NCBI RefSeq assembly: GCF_900109645.1
Contig: NZ_FOBG01000004.1
Location: forward strand, 186,001 to 250,000
DNA length: 64,000 nt
Direction: 5' to 3'
Origin: Duganella sp. CF402
GTDB taxonomy: Bacteria; Pseudomonadota; Gammaproteobacteria; Burkholderiales; Burkholderiaceae_D
Positions within the stretch are counted from its first letter, which is position 1. Each line of letters begins with the position of its first letter. The position numbers and the translations under genes are program-made. The notes below the pieces were generated by a model, which was not told where the DNA came from, did no database searches, and saw nothing but the letters and a program-made list of their open reading frames with translations. Positions 51,058 to 59,890 of the stretch are shown piece by piece.

Positions 51058-52923
51058 TTAACCGGCCGCCGGCAGCGCCAGGTAGCGCGCGGCAAAGTCC
51101 TGCGGCGGCATCGGCCTGCCGAGCAGGAAGCCTTGCGCCATTTCGCAACCGGCCGCGCGCAGCCAGTCCAGCTGCGCCTGGTCTTCCACGCCTTCCGCCA
51201 CCACCGTCAAGCCAAAGCCGTGCGCCAGCGCCAGGATGGCGTGGATCACGGTCTCGCCGCTGTGTGGCAGCAGTTGCACGAAGCTGCGGTCGACCTTGAG
51301 CTGGTTGATCGGGAAGCTTTGCAGGTAGGCCAGCGAGGAATAGCCGGTGCCGAAATCGTCGATGGACAGCCCAACGCCGAGCGCCCGCACCGCCTGCATG
51401 AAGGCCACCGCGCCGGCGACGTCCTCCATCAGCACGCTTTCGGTCAGTTCCAGCTCGAGCCGCTCGGGGGGCAGCCCGCTCAGGGCCAGCGCACGCATCA
51501 CGTCGTCGATGAAGCCCGGCTCGCGCAGCTGGCGCGCCGACATGTTCACGGCCAGGGTCAGCGGCGGCGCCCCGGCCTGGTCCCACGCCATCACCTCGTG
51601 GCAGGCGCGGTGCAGCACCCAGCTGCCGAGCTGCACGATCAAGCCGCTGTCCTCGGCGATCGGGATGAACTCGGCGGGCGACACCAGCCCGTGCTCGGGA
51701 TGGTTCCAGCGCAGCAGCGTTTCCACCCCGACCAGCGCGCCGCTGGTGCAATCAAACTGCGGCTGGTAGTGCAGCGTCAGTTGCTGCTGGTCGACGGCAT
51801 GGCGCAGCTCGCGCTCGAGCGCGGCACGGCGCTGGGCGGCGACGGTCATGGCTGGCACGAACTCGGCCAGACGGTTGCGACCACCGTGCTTGGCGTGGTA
51901 CAGCGCGGTGTCGGCGCTGCTTACCAGTTCGCTCATGCTGTGGGCGTCGTCCGGATACAGGCACAGGCCGACACTGGCGGTGGCAAAGAATTCGCCCGAT
52001 TCCAGCTGGAACGGCCGCCGCAGCGCCTGCGTGACCTGGGACGCCATCGCCAGCGCGGCGGCGCGGTCGGCCACCGGCCAGGCGATGATGGCAAACTCGT
52101 CGCCGCCGATGCGGCCCAGCAGGTCGGTCGCGCGCACCGCACCCAGCAAGGCCGCCGCCACTTGCGTGAGCAATTCGTCGCCGGCCGCGTGGCCGGCGGT
52201 GTCGTTGACCACCTTGAAGTTGTCGAGGTCGACCAGCAGCAGCGCCAGTTGCTGCCCCTGGGCCCGCGCGCGCTCGAGGTCGACCGCCAGCCGCGCATAG
52301 GTGGAATGGCGGTTGGGCAGCCCGGTGACGTGGTCGGTGTGCGCCATGTACTCGAGCTTGCGCTCGGCGGCGGCCACGCGCGCGCGCGTCTTGCGGCTGA
52401 GCACCGTTACCACCAGCATGGCCAGCAACGAGGCCACCGCCAGCAGGCCGAGGTAGCGCAGCATGGCGGTGCGCAGCTGGCTGGTGCCGGTCCGCAGCAC
52501 GGTCTGGCCCAGCACGGTGTTGCGGTGGCGCACGGTCTCGGTGACGGTCACCACGTCGTCCGGGCTGTCGCCGGCGTCCGGCTGGCGCGCCGGCAATTGG
52601 CTGTCCGGATAGGAAAATTCGGCGAACAGCTGGCCATGTTGGTCGTAGACGCCGATCGCGCGCAGGCCGGGTGCGTAGCGGAACGCGCGCAGCACGTCGC
52701 GGGCGGCCTCGCGGTCGCCAAACATCAACGGCGCGGTCACGCTGTCGGCCACGATGGCGGCCTGCACGCGCGCGCCCTCGGTCAGCGCGTGGCGCATGTC
52801 GAGCAACTGGTAAGCGATCAGCACCGCGCCGGTGATCACCAGTGCGGCCACCGCCGCAATCAGCTGGCTGGTGCCGAGGGCGCTGGCGATCGGCACCGGC
52901 CTGGGGGCGGGCGTGCGGGTCAT
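51058..52923 (-). CDS. CHASE8-type GGDEF/EAL membrane protein
   Basis: A 621-residue c-di-GMP enzyme. TM1 is about 20-41, the periplasmic CHASE8-like domain about 45-150 (SVTAPLMFGDREAARDVLRA, IGVYDQHGQLFAEF), and TM2 about 155-176. GGDEF is intact (273-277). The EAL domain has ETL at 401-403 in place of EAL, but DDFGTG (522-527), VDRSFV and AEGVED are intact. Its start overlaps the YfiR gene by four bases, giving the TonB receptor-YfiR-GGDEF/EAL operon, comparable to YfiN-YfiR. Confidence 0.92.
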   Translation of the reverse strand: MTRTPAPRPVPIASALGTSQLIAAVAALVITGAVLIAYQLLDMRHALTEGARVQAAIVADSVTAPLMFGDREAARDVLRAFRYAPGLRAIGVYDQHGQLFAEFSYPDSQLPARQPDAGDSPDDVVTVTETVRHRNTVLGQTVLRTGTSQLRTAMLRYLGLLAVASLLAMLVVTVLSRKTRARVAAAERKLEYMAHTDHVTGLPNRHSTYARLAVDLERARAQGQQLALLLVDLDNFKVVNDTAGHAAGDELLTQVAAALLGAVRATDLLGRIGGDEFAIIAWPVADRAAALAMASQVTQALRRPFQLESGEFFATASVGLCLYPDDAHSMSELVSSADTALYHAKHGGRNRLAEFVPAMTVAAQRRAALERELRHAVDQQQLTLHYQPQFDCTSGALVGVETLLRWNHPEHGLVSPAEFIPIAEDSGLIVQLGSWVLHRACHEVMAWDQAGAPPLTLAVNMSARQLREPGFIDDVMRALALSGLPPERLELELTESVLMEDVAGAVAFMQAVRALGVGLSIDDFGTGYSSLAYLQSFPINQLKVDRSFVQLLPHSGETVIHAILALAHGFGLTVVAEGVEDQAQLDWLRAAGCEMAQGFLLGRPMPPQDFAARYLALPAAG

Positions 52924-53441
52924 CGGACATTCCTTGCCAGCCGCAGCAGGCGCGAGCTGAAGTGCAGGCCGGCCCGTGCCGCCTCTGCCGTATCGATATC
53001 AAAGCGCAAGTGCTGGTCCTCCTCGATCAGGGCCACCGCGCCGGCGTAACCGTTCTTGGGCTCGTCGACGATGGCCAGGATGCCATTGCCCAGTTCGGCG
53101 GGCCGGGGGCCGCCGCCGCGCAGCACGGCCACGTCGCATTGCACGCCGGGGCCGGCTTCGAGCACGGCCAGCGGCCGCCCGCTCACCGGCTTGCCCTGCA
53201 GCTTGCGCAAGCTCTGCCCTAGCGCATGGCCGCCGCTGACGCATACGGTCAGCGGGCGCGCGGCCGGCGCGGCGGCCGGCCAGCTGGTGAACTGCGCGAT
53301 ATTGTAGACATAGGCGGCCTTCAGCGCGGCGTCGTCCGACTGGGCGCAGGCATAACGCGCCAGGGCCGGGACCAGCGCCAGCACGGCCAGCGCGACGCCG
53401 CACCGCAGCCTGGCTCCGCTGGGCCTGAAGTCAGAACGCAT
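52920..53441 (-). CDS. YfiR-family periplasmic protein (DUF4154)
   Basis: A 173-residue secreted protein. After an N-terminal basic stretch, the signal sequence VALAVLALVPALARYACAQS precedes AALKAAYVYNIAQFTSWP, the YfiR hallmark, followed by PLTVCVSG and LAIVDEPK segments. Cys residues may form the redox-sensitive pair known in YfiR. In Pseudomonas, YfiR represses the diguanylate cyclase YfiN in the periplasm; here the partner would be the adjacent CHASE8 protein. ATG at 53441 overlaps the receptor gene's end by 11 bases. Confidence 0.9.
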   Translation of the reverse strand: MRSDFRPSGARLRCGVALAVLALVPALARYACAQSDDAALKAAYVYNIAQFTSWPAAAPAARPLTVCVSGGHALGQSLRKLQGKPVSGRPLAVLEAGPGVQCDVAVLRGGGPRPAELGNGILAIVDEPKNGYAGAVALIEEDQHLRFDIDTAEAARAGLHFSSRLLRLARNVR

Positions 53442-55446
53442 AGCCGATCTTGGCGACCACGGTGCGCCCTTCGCGCGGGATCGTCTGCTGCACGAAAGCC
53501 GGCCCGGCCGGGTCGGCATAGCGCTGGTTGCCGGTGTTGAAGAGGCTGACCGACCAGTCCAGCCCGGCCGTGCGGCGGCGCGCCGGCAACACGGTCAGGT
53601 TCCAGCCGCAGTAGCCGGCGGCGGTGGCTTGCTCGGTCAGGCGGCGCGACATGCACCGGCCTTCGATGCCCAGCCGCAGGGCCGCGCCCAGCGGCGTGGT
53701 GGCGTTGAGCTTGGCCAGGTGGCGCGGCGAATTAACCAGCCCCGCCCCGTCGCCATCGCGCGCGCGCTGCCAGGCATAGTTGGCGCGCAGCCGGGTGCCG
53801 CCGGCAAACATGCGCTCGGCGGACAGCTCGATGCCGTTGGCCGAGGCCCGCTCGGTGTTGTCGAACATCAGCAGGCCGTCGGCGCGGACGATCTGGGTGA
53901 TCAGGCCGGAGAGGCGGTAATGGTAAGCCGCCACCGTGACCTTGCTGTAGGCGTCCGGCTGGCGCTCCCACACCAGCTCGTGCGTGGAGATTTCTTCTGC
54001 GCGCAGGCGCGGGTTGGCGGCCTGGCCGCCTTCGCCCTCGCCCACCGCGTAGTAGAGTTCGTAGGCGTTGGGCGAGCGGTAGGCGGTGCCGTAGATCAGC
54101 TTGAGGGTGTCGATGGCGCTGGCCTGCCAGACCAGCGCCGTGCGCGGACTGAAGCGCTTGCCGGAAATGCTGTCGTGGTCATAGCGCAGGCCGGCGTTGA
54201 GGATGAGTGCGCTGGTCAGCCGCAGCTCGTCTTCCAGATAGGCGCCGGCGCGGCTGTCGTGGCGGCGGTCGTCCAGCCGCAACTCGCGCGGGTCGAGGTC
54301 AAAGTTGAATTGGTCGCGGCGGGCATTGCGGCGGGCGTCGAGCCCGATCACCAGCCGGTGGTCGCGGAGGCCGGTCAGGGTGGCGTTGAGGTTGAGCGCA
54401 TACCACGCGGCGTGATCGCCATCGACGTTCTGGCGGGGCTGGCCCTGCTGGTCCGGATACCAGCCCACACCGGTGTATTCGGCGCGTCCCCAGTCCACGC
54501 GGCTGGTCAGCGATACATGCTCGCTGGCGGTCATGTTGTAGGACAGGCTGGCAAAGCTTTGCGTATCGCGCGTGTAGTTGGGGGCATTAAAAACGGCGCC
54601 GAAGGAAGCGGTCGGCACGCCTTTCACGCGGTCGATGTAGCCGCTGCTGAAGGCCCAGCCGCCGTGGCTGGCCTTGAAGAACGCGCCGTGCGTGCGCTGG
54701 TAGTCGAGGCCCTCGGCCAGGCCGTTGTTTTGCGACGGCGTATCGAATTCCGCCGCGTACAAGGCGTCGCCGCGGCGACGCGAGGCGTTGACGGAAAACA
54801 GCACATCGGTGCCATCCTGGGCATGGTAGCCATAGCTGGCGCGGCCGCGCCGTTCGCCCTTGCTGCCGACCGAAAACCCGGCTTGCGGCCCGCTCATGGC
54901 ACTGCCGGCCTTGGTGATGACGTTGATCACGCCAAACAGCGCGTTCGAGCCGTACACGGCCGCACCCGGCCCCGGCACGTATTCAATGCGCTCGACCAGG
55001 TCCATGTCCACCAGGCTTTCGTTGCCGATGGAGGCCTGGTCGTACACGCTGTCGTTGATGCGCACGCCATCGATCAGCAACAGGAAGCGGCTGTCGTAGT
55101 CGCCAGGGCGCAGGAAGCCGCGCGCGCCCAGGTAGTCGTAGTTGCGGTCGCTCGATACGTACAGGCCCGGGAGGGAGGACAGGGCGTCGCCCAAGGTGCG
55201 CCAGCCATGCTCGCGCACGTCCTGCGAGGTCAGCACCGCCACCGCCGACGGGGCGTCGCTGACGCGCTGGGCCAGGCGCGAGGCCGACGTCACCATCGTG
55301 ACGTCCATCAGGCTTTCCAGCGGCAAGGCGCTGAGTTCATCCTGCCCGGAAACCTCGGCCGCCTGCGTGTGGCAAGTCTGGAAGAAAAACAAAAGCAGCA
55401 AGCTGCGGAGGCGGTCGGATGGATTCACAATCGGGCGATAACACAT
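53431..55446 (-). CDS. TonB-dependent outer-membrane receptor
   Basis: A 671-residue receptor. The signal peptide covers about 1-29; then come a TonB-box-like stretch, a plug domain (about 45-160, SDAPSAVAVLTSQDVREHG, VERIEYVPGPGAAVYG) and a 22-strand barrel ending GRTVVAKIGYAF. The plug resembles colicin I/cobalamin-type receptors. It heads the operon with YfiR and the GGDEF/EAL protein, so its ligand may feed c-di-GMP signalling (inference). The exact start is uncertain; GTG codons follow within a few residues. Confidence 0.9.
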   Translation of the reverse strand: MCYRPIVNPSDRLRSLLLLFFFQTCHTQAAEVSGQDELSALPLESLMDVTMVTSASRLAQRVSDAPSAVAVLTSQDVREHGWRTLGDALSSLPGLYVSSDRNYDYLGARGFLRPGDYDSRFLLLIDGVRINDSVYDQASIGNESLVDMDLVERIEYVPGPGAAVYGSNALFGVINVITKAGSAMSGPQAGFSVGSKGERRGRASYGYHAQDGTDVLFSVNASRRRGDALYAAEFDTPSQNNGLAEGLDYQRTHGAFFKASHGGWAFSSGYIDRVKGVPTASFGAVFNAPNYTRDTQSFASLSYNMTASEHVSLTSRVDWGRAEYTGVGWYPDQQGQPRQNVDGDHAAWYALNLNATLTGLRDHRLVIGLDARRNARRDQFNFDLDPRELRLDDRRHDSRAGAYLEDELRLTSALILNAGLRYDHDSISGKRFSPRTALVWQASAIDTLKLIYGTAYRSPNAYELYYAVGEGEGGQAANPRLRAEEISTHELVWERQPDAYSKVTVAAYHYRLSGLITQIVRADGLLMFDNTERASANGIELSAERMFAGGTRLRANYAWQRARDGDGAGLVNSPRHLAKLNATTPLGAALRLGIEGRCMSRRLTEQATAAGYCGWNLTVLPARRRTAGLDWSVSLFNTGNQRYADPAGPAFVQQTIPREGRTVVAKIGYAF

Positions 55447-55523
55447 TGGCTCAGGGAAATCATGTTACCCTCGGCCCGCCCGGAAAACCCGATTTCATGC
55501 CATTTTGGAAATTTCCTGCTGCG

Positions 55524-55601
55524 TCATTGCAACAGCCTGGCGCCGAGCAGCCACCGTGGCCCGACCTTGTCGATCAATGCGCCGACCGGCAACCGCACGG
55601 C
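55524..55601 (-). pseudogene. decayed fragment of an MFS (ACS-type) transporter gene
   Basis: Read on the minus strand, this encodes LPVGALIDKVGPRWLLG followed shortly by a stop. The intact MFS carrier at 49743 has LPVGALVDKIGPRWLLG, and the DNA there is also close over ~60 bases (50755-50815). No start or further homologous sequence is visible on either side. It is best read as a remnant of a lost transporter copy, in the 165-base gap between the receptor and the MetAP gene. Confidence 0.75.
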
Positions 55602-55611
55602 TGGGAAATTG

Positions 55612-56391
55612 CTATGGCGCCTGTTGTTGAATCGGCTCTTCCCCTGGGCGCAGGGTTAACACCTGCACCCCGTTGCGCGTCACGGCCACCGTGTGTTCGA
55701 ACTGGGCCGAGAGTTGGCCGTCGCTGGTGACGACGGTCCAGCCATCGTCTTCGGTGTGGACGTGGTGGTGGCCGGCGTTGAGCATGGGTTCGATGGTGAA
55801 CACCATGCCTTCGCGCAGAATCAGTCCGGTACGCGGGCGGCCCCAGTGCAGTACTTGCGGCGGCTCGTGCATTTTGCGGCCGATGCCGTGGCCGCAGTAA
55901 TCGCGCACCACTGAGTAGCCGTTGCGGCGCGCGTGTCGTTCGATCGCGTAGCCGATGTCGCCCAACTGCGCGCCCGGGCGGACCGCGTTGATTCCCTTCC
56001 ACATCGCTTCGTAGGTCGCTTGCACCAGTTGCCGTGCCGGCGCCGAGACCGCGCCCACCAGGTAGGTTTTGCTGGAATCGGCGATGTAGCCATTCTTTTC
56101 CAGCGTGATGTCGAAGTTGACGATATCGCCGTCCCGCAAGATCTCCGAGGCGGATGGCACGCCGTGGCACACCACGTTGTTGCGCGACGAATTCAGCGCG
56201 TAGGCGTAGCCGTATTGCCCCTTGCTGGCCGGGCGCGCCTTGAGCTCGTCCACGATGTATCCATCGACCAGGTCGTTCACTTGCATGGTCGACATGCCAA
56301 TCAGATCGAGCTGGTCCAGGTAGCCGAACACGCCGGCCAGCAGCTTGCCGGACTCGGCCATCAAGGTGATTTCTTCCGGCCGCTTGGTCAT
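55612..56391 (-). CDS. map: type I methionine aminopeptidase
   Basis: A 259-residue dinuclear metallopeptidase that removes initiator Met. All five metal ligands fall at E. coli positions minus three: Asp94, Asp105, His168 (GHGIG), Glu201 (FTIEP), Glu232; substrate His76 (VCHGVPS) is also present. The start MTKRPEEIT overlaps the ParD-like gene by four bases. Because bacteria usually keep the essential map beside rpsB, this copy may be a second paralogue (inference). Long upstream in-frame extensions are Arg-rich noise. Confidence 0.93.
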   Translation of the reverse strand: MTKRPEEITLMAESGKLLAGVFGYLDQLDLIGMSTMQVNDLVDGYIVDELKARPASKGQYGYAYALNSSRNNVVCHGVPSASEILRDGDIVNFDITLEKNGYIADSSKTYLVGAVSAPARQLVQATYEAMWKGINAVRPGAQLGDIGYAIERHARRNGYSVVRDYCGHGIGRKMHEPPQVLHWGRPRTGLILREGMVFTIEPMLNAGHHHVHTEDDGWTVVTSDGQLSAQFEHTVAVTRNGVQVLTLRPGEEPIQQQAP

Positions 56392-56600
56392 ATCGAGACT
56401 GCCCTGAGCGCCTGTGCATCGACGCCGGCGGCGCGCAGCTCGCGGCTCACGATGTCGTTGAAACTCTGCGTCGGGTTCATCTCGCACAGCATGCCGATCT
56501 TGATCCAGAACGCTGCCTGCGCATTGATGGAGCGGCAGCCCACGGCGCTGGCCTTGCGGACCTGGTCGTGCAGGTCCTCGTCAATGTTCACAATCCCCAT
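56388..56600 (-). CDS. ParD-like antitoxin-family protein
   Basis: A 70-residue protein of the ParD-like family. MGIVNIDEDLHDQVRKASAV gives the first strand and helix of a ribbon-helix-helix-like fold, and INAQAAFWIKIGMLCE the second helix; the C-terminal ~25 residues are a short tail. No ParE toxin gene is present. Instead its stop overlaps the methionine aminopeptidase start (ATGA). An operator-like palindrome sits 9 bases before its ATG, as expected for an autoregulated antitoxin operon. Confidence 0.88.
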   Translation of the reverse strand: MGIVNIDEDLHDQVRKASAVGCRSINAQAAFWIKIGMLCEMNPTQSFNDIVSRELRAAGVDAQALRAVSI

Positions 56601-56609
56601 AATTATCCC

Positions 56610-56639
56610 CTATATACGAAACGTATACGAAGTATATAG
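56610..56639. promoter_or_regulatory. operator-like palindrome upstream of ParD-like/map operon
   Basis: Perfect 8-bp arms CTATATAC (56610-56617) and GTATATAG (56632-56639) surround a 14-base centre. Within it, TATACGAA occurs twice as a direct repeat (56613 and 56624), 11 bp or one helical turn apart. This layout fits cooperative binding by a ribbon-helix-helix dimer pair. Confidence 0.7.
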
Positions 56640-56682
56640 TATTTCAGGGGTGGCGGCTTGCCCTTGCCGCGCAACGTGGTTG

Positions 56683-57363
56683 CTAGACCTCGCTCCACTG
56701 GCGCAGCAGGTTGTGGTAGTGGCCGGTGAGGCCGACCATTTCCGGGCTGTCGCCCAGGCGCGCGCGCAGGCTCTGGATGTTCTGGTCCAGCTCCAGCAGC
56801 ATGCCGCGCCGCATGTCGTCGCGCACCATGCTTTGGGTCCAGAAGAACGAGCAGATGCGCGCGCCGCGCGTCACCGGTTGCACCCGGTGGATGCTGGTCG
56901 ACGGGTACAGGATCAAGTCGCCGGCCGGCAGTTTGACTTCGTGCTCGCCGTACTGGTCGGTGACGATCAGCTCGCCCCCGTCATATTCTTCCGGATCGCA
57001 CAGGAACAGGGTTGACGAGACGTCGGTGCGCAGCCATTGCGCGCTGCCGGGGATGCGGCGCATCGAGCCGTCCACGTGCGCGCCGTAGTGCTCGCCGCCG
57101 GCGTAGCAGTTGAACAGCGGCGGGCTGATGCGCAGCGGCAGCGCGGCGGAGAAGAACAGCGGGTGGTTGGCCAGCGCCTGCAACACGATCTGGCCCAGCT
57201 CCGCGCCCAGCGGCGAGGTGTCCGGCAACTGGCGGTTCTGCTTGACCTTGGCGCCCTGCGTGCCCACGGTGGCGCGGCCGTCCACCCATTGCGATTCATC
57301 GAGGCGGCGGCGCATGTCGGCCACTTGTTCGCGCGTCAGTACGCCGGGGATGTGCAGCATCAT
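56683..57363 (-). CDS. PKHD-type Fe2+/2-oxoglutarate dioxygenase (PiuC-like)
   Basis: A 226-residue dioxygenase, the usual PiuC length. The iron triad is HVD within YGAHVDGS, and His in STSIHRVQPV; the downstream Arg binds 2-oxoglutarate. ATG at 57363 follows GAGGAG and gives the typical MMLHIPGVLT start. PiuC genes accompany catecholate siderophore receptors (PiuA/Fiu), as here. A hairpin terminator lies between the receptor gene and this one, so expression may depend on read-through. The hydroxylated substrate is unknown. Confidence 0.92.
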   Translation of the reverse strand: MMLHIPGVLTREQVADMRRRLDESQWVDGRATVGTQGAKVKQNRQLPDTSPLGAELGQIVLQALANHPLFFSAALPLRISPPLFNCYAGGEHYGAHVDGSMRRIPGSAQWLRTDVSSTLFLCDPEEYDGGELIVTDQYGEHEVKLPAGDLILYPSTSIHRVQPVTRGARICSFFWTQSMVRDDMRRGMLLELDQNIQSLRARLGDSPEMVGLTGHYHNLLRQWSEV

Positions 57364-57379
57364 GGTGAAACTCTCCTCA

Positions 57380-57411
57380 AAAAGCAAAAGCCCCGCCGGT
57401 CAGGGCGGGGC
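57380..57411 (-). terminator. Rho-independent terminator between receptor gene and piuC-like gene
   Basis: Read on the minus strand, the stem GCCCCGCC / GGCGGGGC is followed by TTTTGCTTTTT. It overlaps the region directly before the dioxygenase ribosome site, so it could attenuate the downstream gene. Confidence 0.85.
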
Positions 57412-57437
57412 CAGCATACCAGAATCGGGACTGGTGC

Positions 57438-59822
57438 TTAGAACTTGAAGTTGGCGGTCAGGCTGCCCGAGCGCGGTGCGCCTGGGGTGTAGCGGTAGCC
57501 CGACTTGTTGATCGCTTGCACGTACTCTTTGTCGGCCAGGTTGTACACGTTCAGACGCAGGTCGATGTGCTTGTTGATCGGGTACGAAGCCATCGCGTCG
57601 AACACCCAGTACGAATCGGCGTAGGCCGGGGTGCCGACGGCGCCGTCGGTGCCGCGAGCCAGCTTGTCGCTGAAGCGCGCGCCGCCGCCAAGCTGCAGGC
57701 CGAACGGCAGGGTGTACGAGGTCCACAGGGTGAACGATTGCTTAGGCGTGTAGGTCAGCTGGTTGTCGCCGCTGGCGGTGATGACCTTGCCCGACTCGAC
57801 GCTGGTATTCTGGTGCACATAGCCGGCGCTGACCAGCCACTTGGCCATGATCTCGCCGGTCACGCCCAGTTCGATACCTTGCACGCGCTTCTTGCCGGTC
57901 TGGTAGTACAGCGCATCGACCGGATCCTGTTCCACTTCGTTTTTCACTTCGGTGCGGAAGGCGGTTGCCGACAGCGACAGTTTCTGGCCCAGCAGATCCC
58001 ACTTGGTGCCCAGCTCATAGTTGGTGGTTTCCTGTGGATCGAACTTCGGATTGGCGGCGCTGCTGGCCGAGGTGCTCAGCGCGAAGTTGGTGCCGCCCGG
58101 CGGCGCTTTCGACGAGGCCACCAGCGCGTACACGCTGCTGTCCTTGGTCGGCTTGTACAGCGCCGACAGCTTGCCGTTGACCAGGTTGTCCGACGCTTCG
58201 ATCGAGCTGGCCAGCAGGGTGCCGACCGGGATCAGCTGCGGCTGGCCGGCCGCCACGGCCGCTTGCAGCGTGGTGGCGTTGTAGGTGGTGTTGTAGTGGT
58301 CGACGCGCACGCCGCCGTTGAAGATCCACTGCTCGCCGACCTTGATGGTGTCAAACACGTACAGGCTCTGGGTGTTGGTGGTGCCGTCGCTGCGCGCACC
58401 GCTGCGCTTCAGGTTGACCTGGGCGGTGGTGATCGCGGTGTATGGATTCGGGTGGTAGATGCTGGTCGGCGGCAGGCCGGCGGTCGCGCTCGGCGCCGTG
58501 TTCACGTATGAGTAGTTGGTTTGCTTCTCGTTGGTCAGCTCGACGCCGCCCACCACGGTGTGCTTGAGTGCGCCGGTGGCGAAGTCGGCGGTCAGGGTGG
58601 TCTGGTTGGTCAGGATTTCGTTCAGCTGATCCTTGGTGGTCAGGTTGGTACGCAGCATGGTCCAGTTATCGGCGCCAGTGGTTGCGGTGTTGGCGTTCAG
58701 GTTGGCGTTGGTGGCCATGAACGAGGTCAGCAGGTAATCCTGCTTGGTCTTGCCGTAACGGCTGGTGTTGACCAGCTTGGCGCCGTTGGCGAAGTCGTGC
58801 TCGACTTTCACGGTGGCCATGTCGGCTTTGACATTGTCGTGGTCCAGCACCGAGCCGTAGAAGTTGCTCGGATCGACCGGCTTGGCGCCCGCCATGAAGG
58901 CGAAGCTCTTGGCCGGCTTGGCCGGGCTGGTCGCGGTGGCAGGCACGGCAGCGATGTCGGGCGGTGGGGTCCAGCCTGGCAGGCCGATGGTCAGCACGCC
59001 GCCGTCAGGAATATTGTCCTGCTTGACGTGGAAGTAGTTCAGGTAGACGCGGGTGGCCGAGTTCAGGCCGAAGGCGACCGATGGCGCCACGCCCCAGCGC
59101 TTGGATTTGACGAAGTCGCGGCCCGGGTTTTCGCTGTCCTGGTCCAGCAGGTTCAGGCGGAAGGCGGTGCCGGCATCGGCATCGATCACGGTGTTGATGT
59201 CGGCGGTGGCGCGGCGTTGCTTGCCGCTGCCCACGGTGGCCGAACCGCTGTAGGCGTTTTCCAGCTGCGGCTGTTTGCTGACCAGGTTGATCGAACCGGT
59301 CGGCGAGGAGCGGCCGTTGTCGGTGCCGGCCGGGCCTTTCAGCACGTCGATTTGTTCGATGTTGAAGGTGTCGCGCGAGATCGAGCCGATGTCGCGCACG
59401 CCGTCGACGTAGATGCTGGACGAAGCGTCGAAGCCGCGCATGTAGATGGCGTCGCCGGTGTTGGTGTTGCCGTTTTCACCGAGGAAGAAGGCGCCCACGC
59501 CCGGGGTGTTGCGCAGCGCTTCGGTCAGAGTGGTGGCGCCCTGCTGTTCGATCAGCTCTTTCTTGATGACGGTCAGGGTCTGGGCGGTGTCGACCAGTTT
59601 TTCGGTGTACTTGGCGGAAGAGGCACGTTCGGCTTTGAAGTCGTTCTCGCGGCTGCCGTTGACTTGCACTTCTTGCAAGGTCTTGGTTTTCTCGGCGGCA
59701 TCCGGTGCTGCAGCGGCGTCGACGGCGTGGGCGGCCACTGGCAGCAACATTGCAGCCAGCGCTGCACTCATGTGTTGGTTGAAGCGCGTCTGCGCATGTT
59801 TGCGACTTTTAATCATTGCCAT
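57438..59822 (-). CDS. TonB-dependent catecholate siderophore receptor (Fiu/PiuA-like)
   Basis: A 794-residue outer-membrane receptor. The signal peptide ends near AAHAVDA; the plug has TLTEALRNTPGVGAF, GDAIYMRGFDASSSIYVDG and DRRDTF-type ISRDTFNIEQIDVLKGPAG, and the barrel ends GSLTANFKF, the Fiu/PiuA pattern. ATG at 59822 is chosen; an ATG two codons on is equally possible, and longer starts would place hydrophobic noise before the signal. A Fur-box-like sequence lies ~70 bases upstream. Expected to import ferric catecholates, and in relatives also siderophore-conjugated beta-lactams. Confidence 0.92.
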   Translation of the reverse strand: MAMIKSRKHAQTRFNQHMSAALAAMLLPVAAHAVDAAAAPDAAEKTKTLQEVQVNGSRENDFKAERASSAKYTEKLVDTAQTLTVIKKELIEQQGATTLTEALRNTPGVGAFFLGENGNTNTGDAIYMRGFDASSSIYVDGVRDIGSISRDTFNIEQIDVLKGPAGTDNGRSSPTGSINLVSKQPQLENAYSGSATVGSGKQRRATADINTVIDADAGTAFRLNLLDQDSENPGRDFVKSKRWGVAPSVAFGLNSATRVYLNYFHVKQDNIPDGGVLTIGLPGWTPPPDIAAVPATATSPAKPAKSFAFMAGAKPVDPSNFYGSVLDHDNVKADMATVKVEHDFANGAKLVNTSRYGKTKQDYLLTSFMATNANLNANTATTGADNWTMLRTNLTTKDQLNEILTNQTTLTADFATGALKHTVVGGVELTNEKQTNYSYVNTAPSATAGLPPTSIYHPNPYTAITTAQVNLKRSGARSDGTTNTQSLYVFDTIKVGEQWIFNGGVRVDHYNTTYNATTLQAAVAAGQPQLIPVGTLLASSIEASDNLVNGKLSALYKPTKDSSVYALVASSKAPPGGTNFALSTSASSAANPKFDPQETTNYELGTKWDLLGQKLSLSATAFRTEVKNEVEQDPVDALYYQTGKKRVQGIELGVTGEIMAKWLVSAGYVHQNTSVESGKVITASGDNQLTYTPKQSFTLWTSYTLPFGLQLGGGARFSDKLARGTDGAVGTPAYADSYWVFDAMASYPINKHIDLRLNVYNLADKEYVQAINKSGYRYTPGAPRSGSLTANFKF

Positions 59823-59890
59823 GTGCTTTCTGTATGTAAAGAGACGGTAAAAATGATGGGAAATATTGTAACAATAAAATACCGTAACGT

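Noticed and set aside
51058..52923. ETL instead of EAL read as loss of phosphodiesterase activity
   Set aside because: The catalytic Glu and the other metal-binding motifs are intact; a changed middle residue alone is not proof of inactivity.
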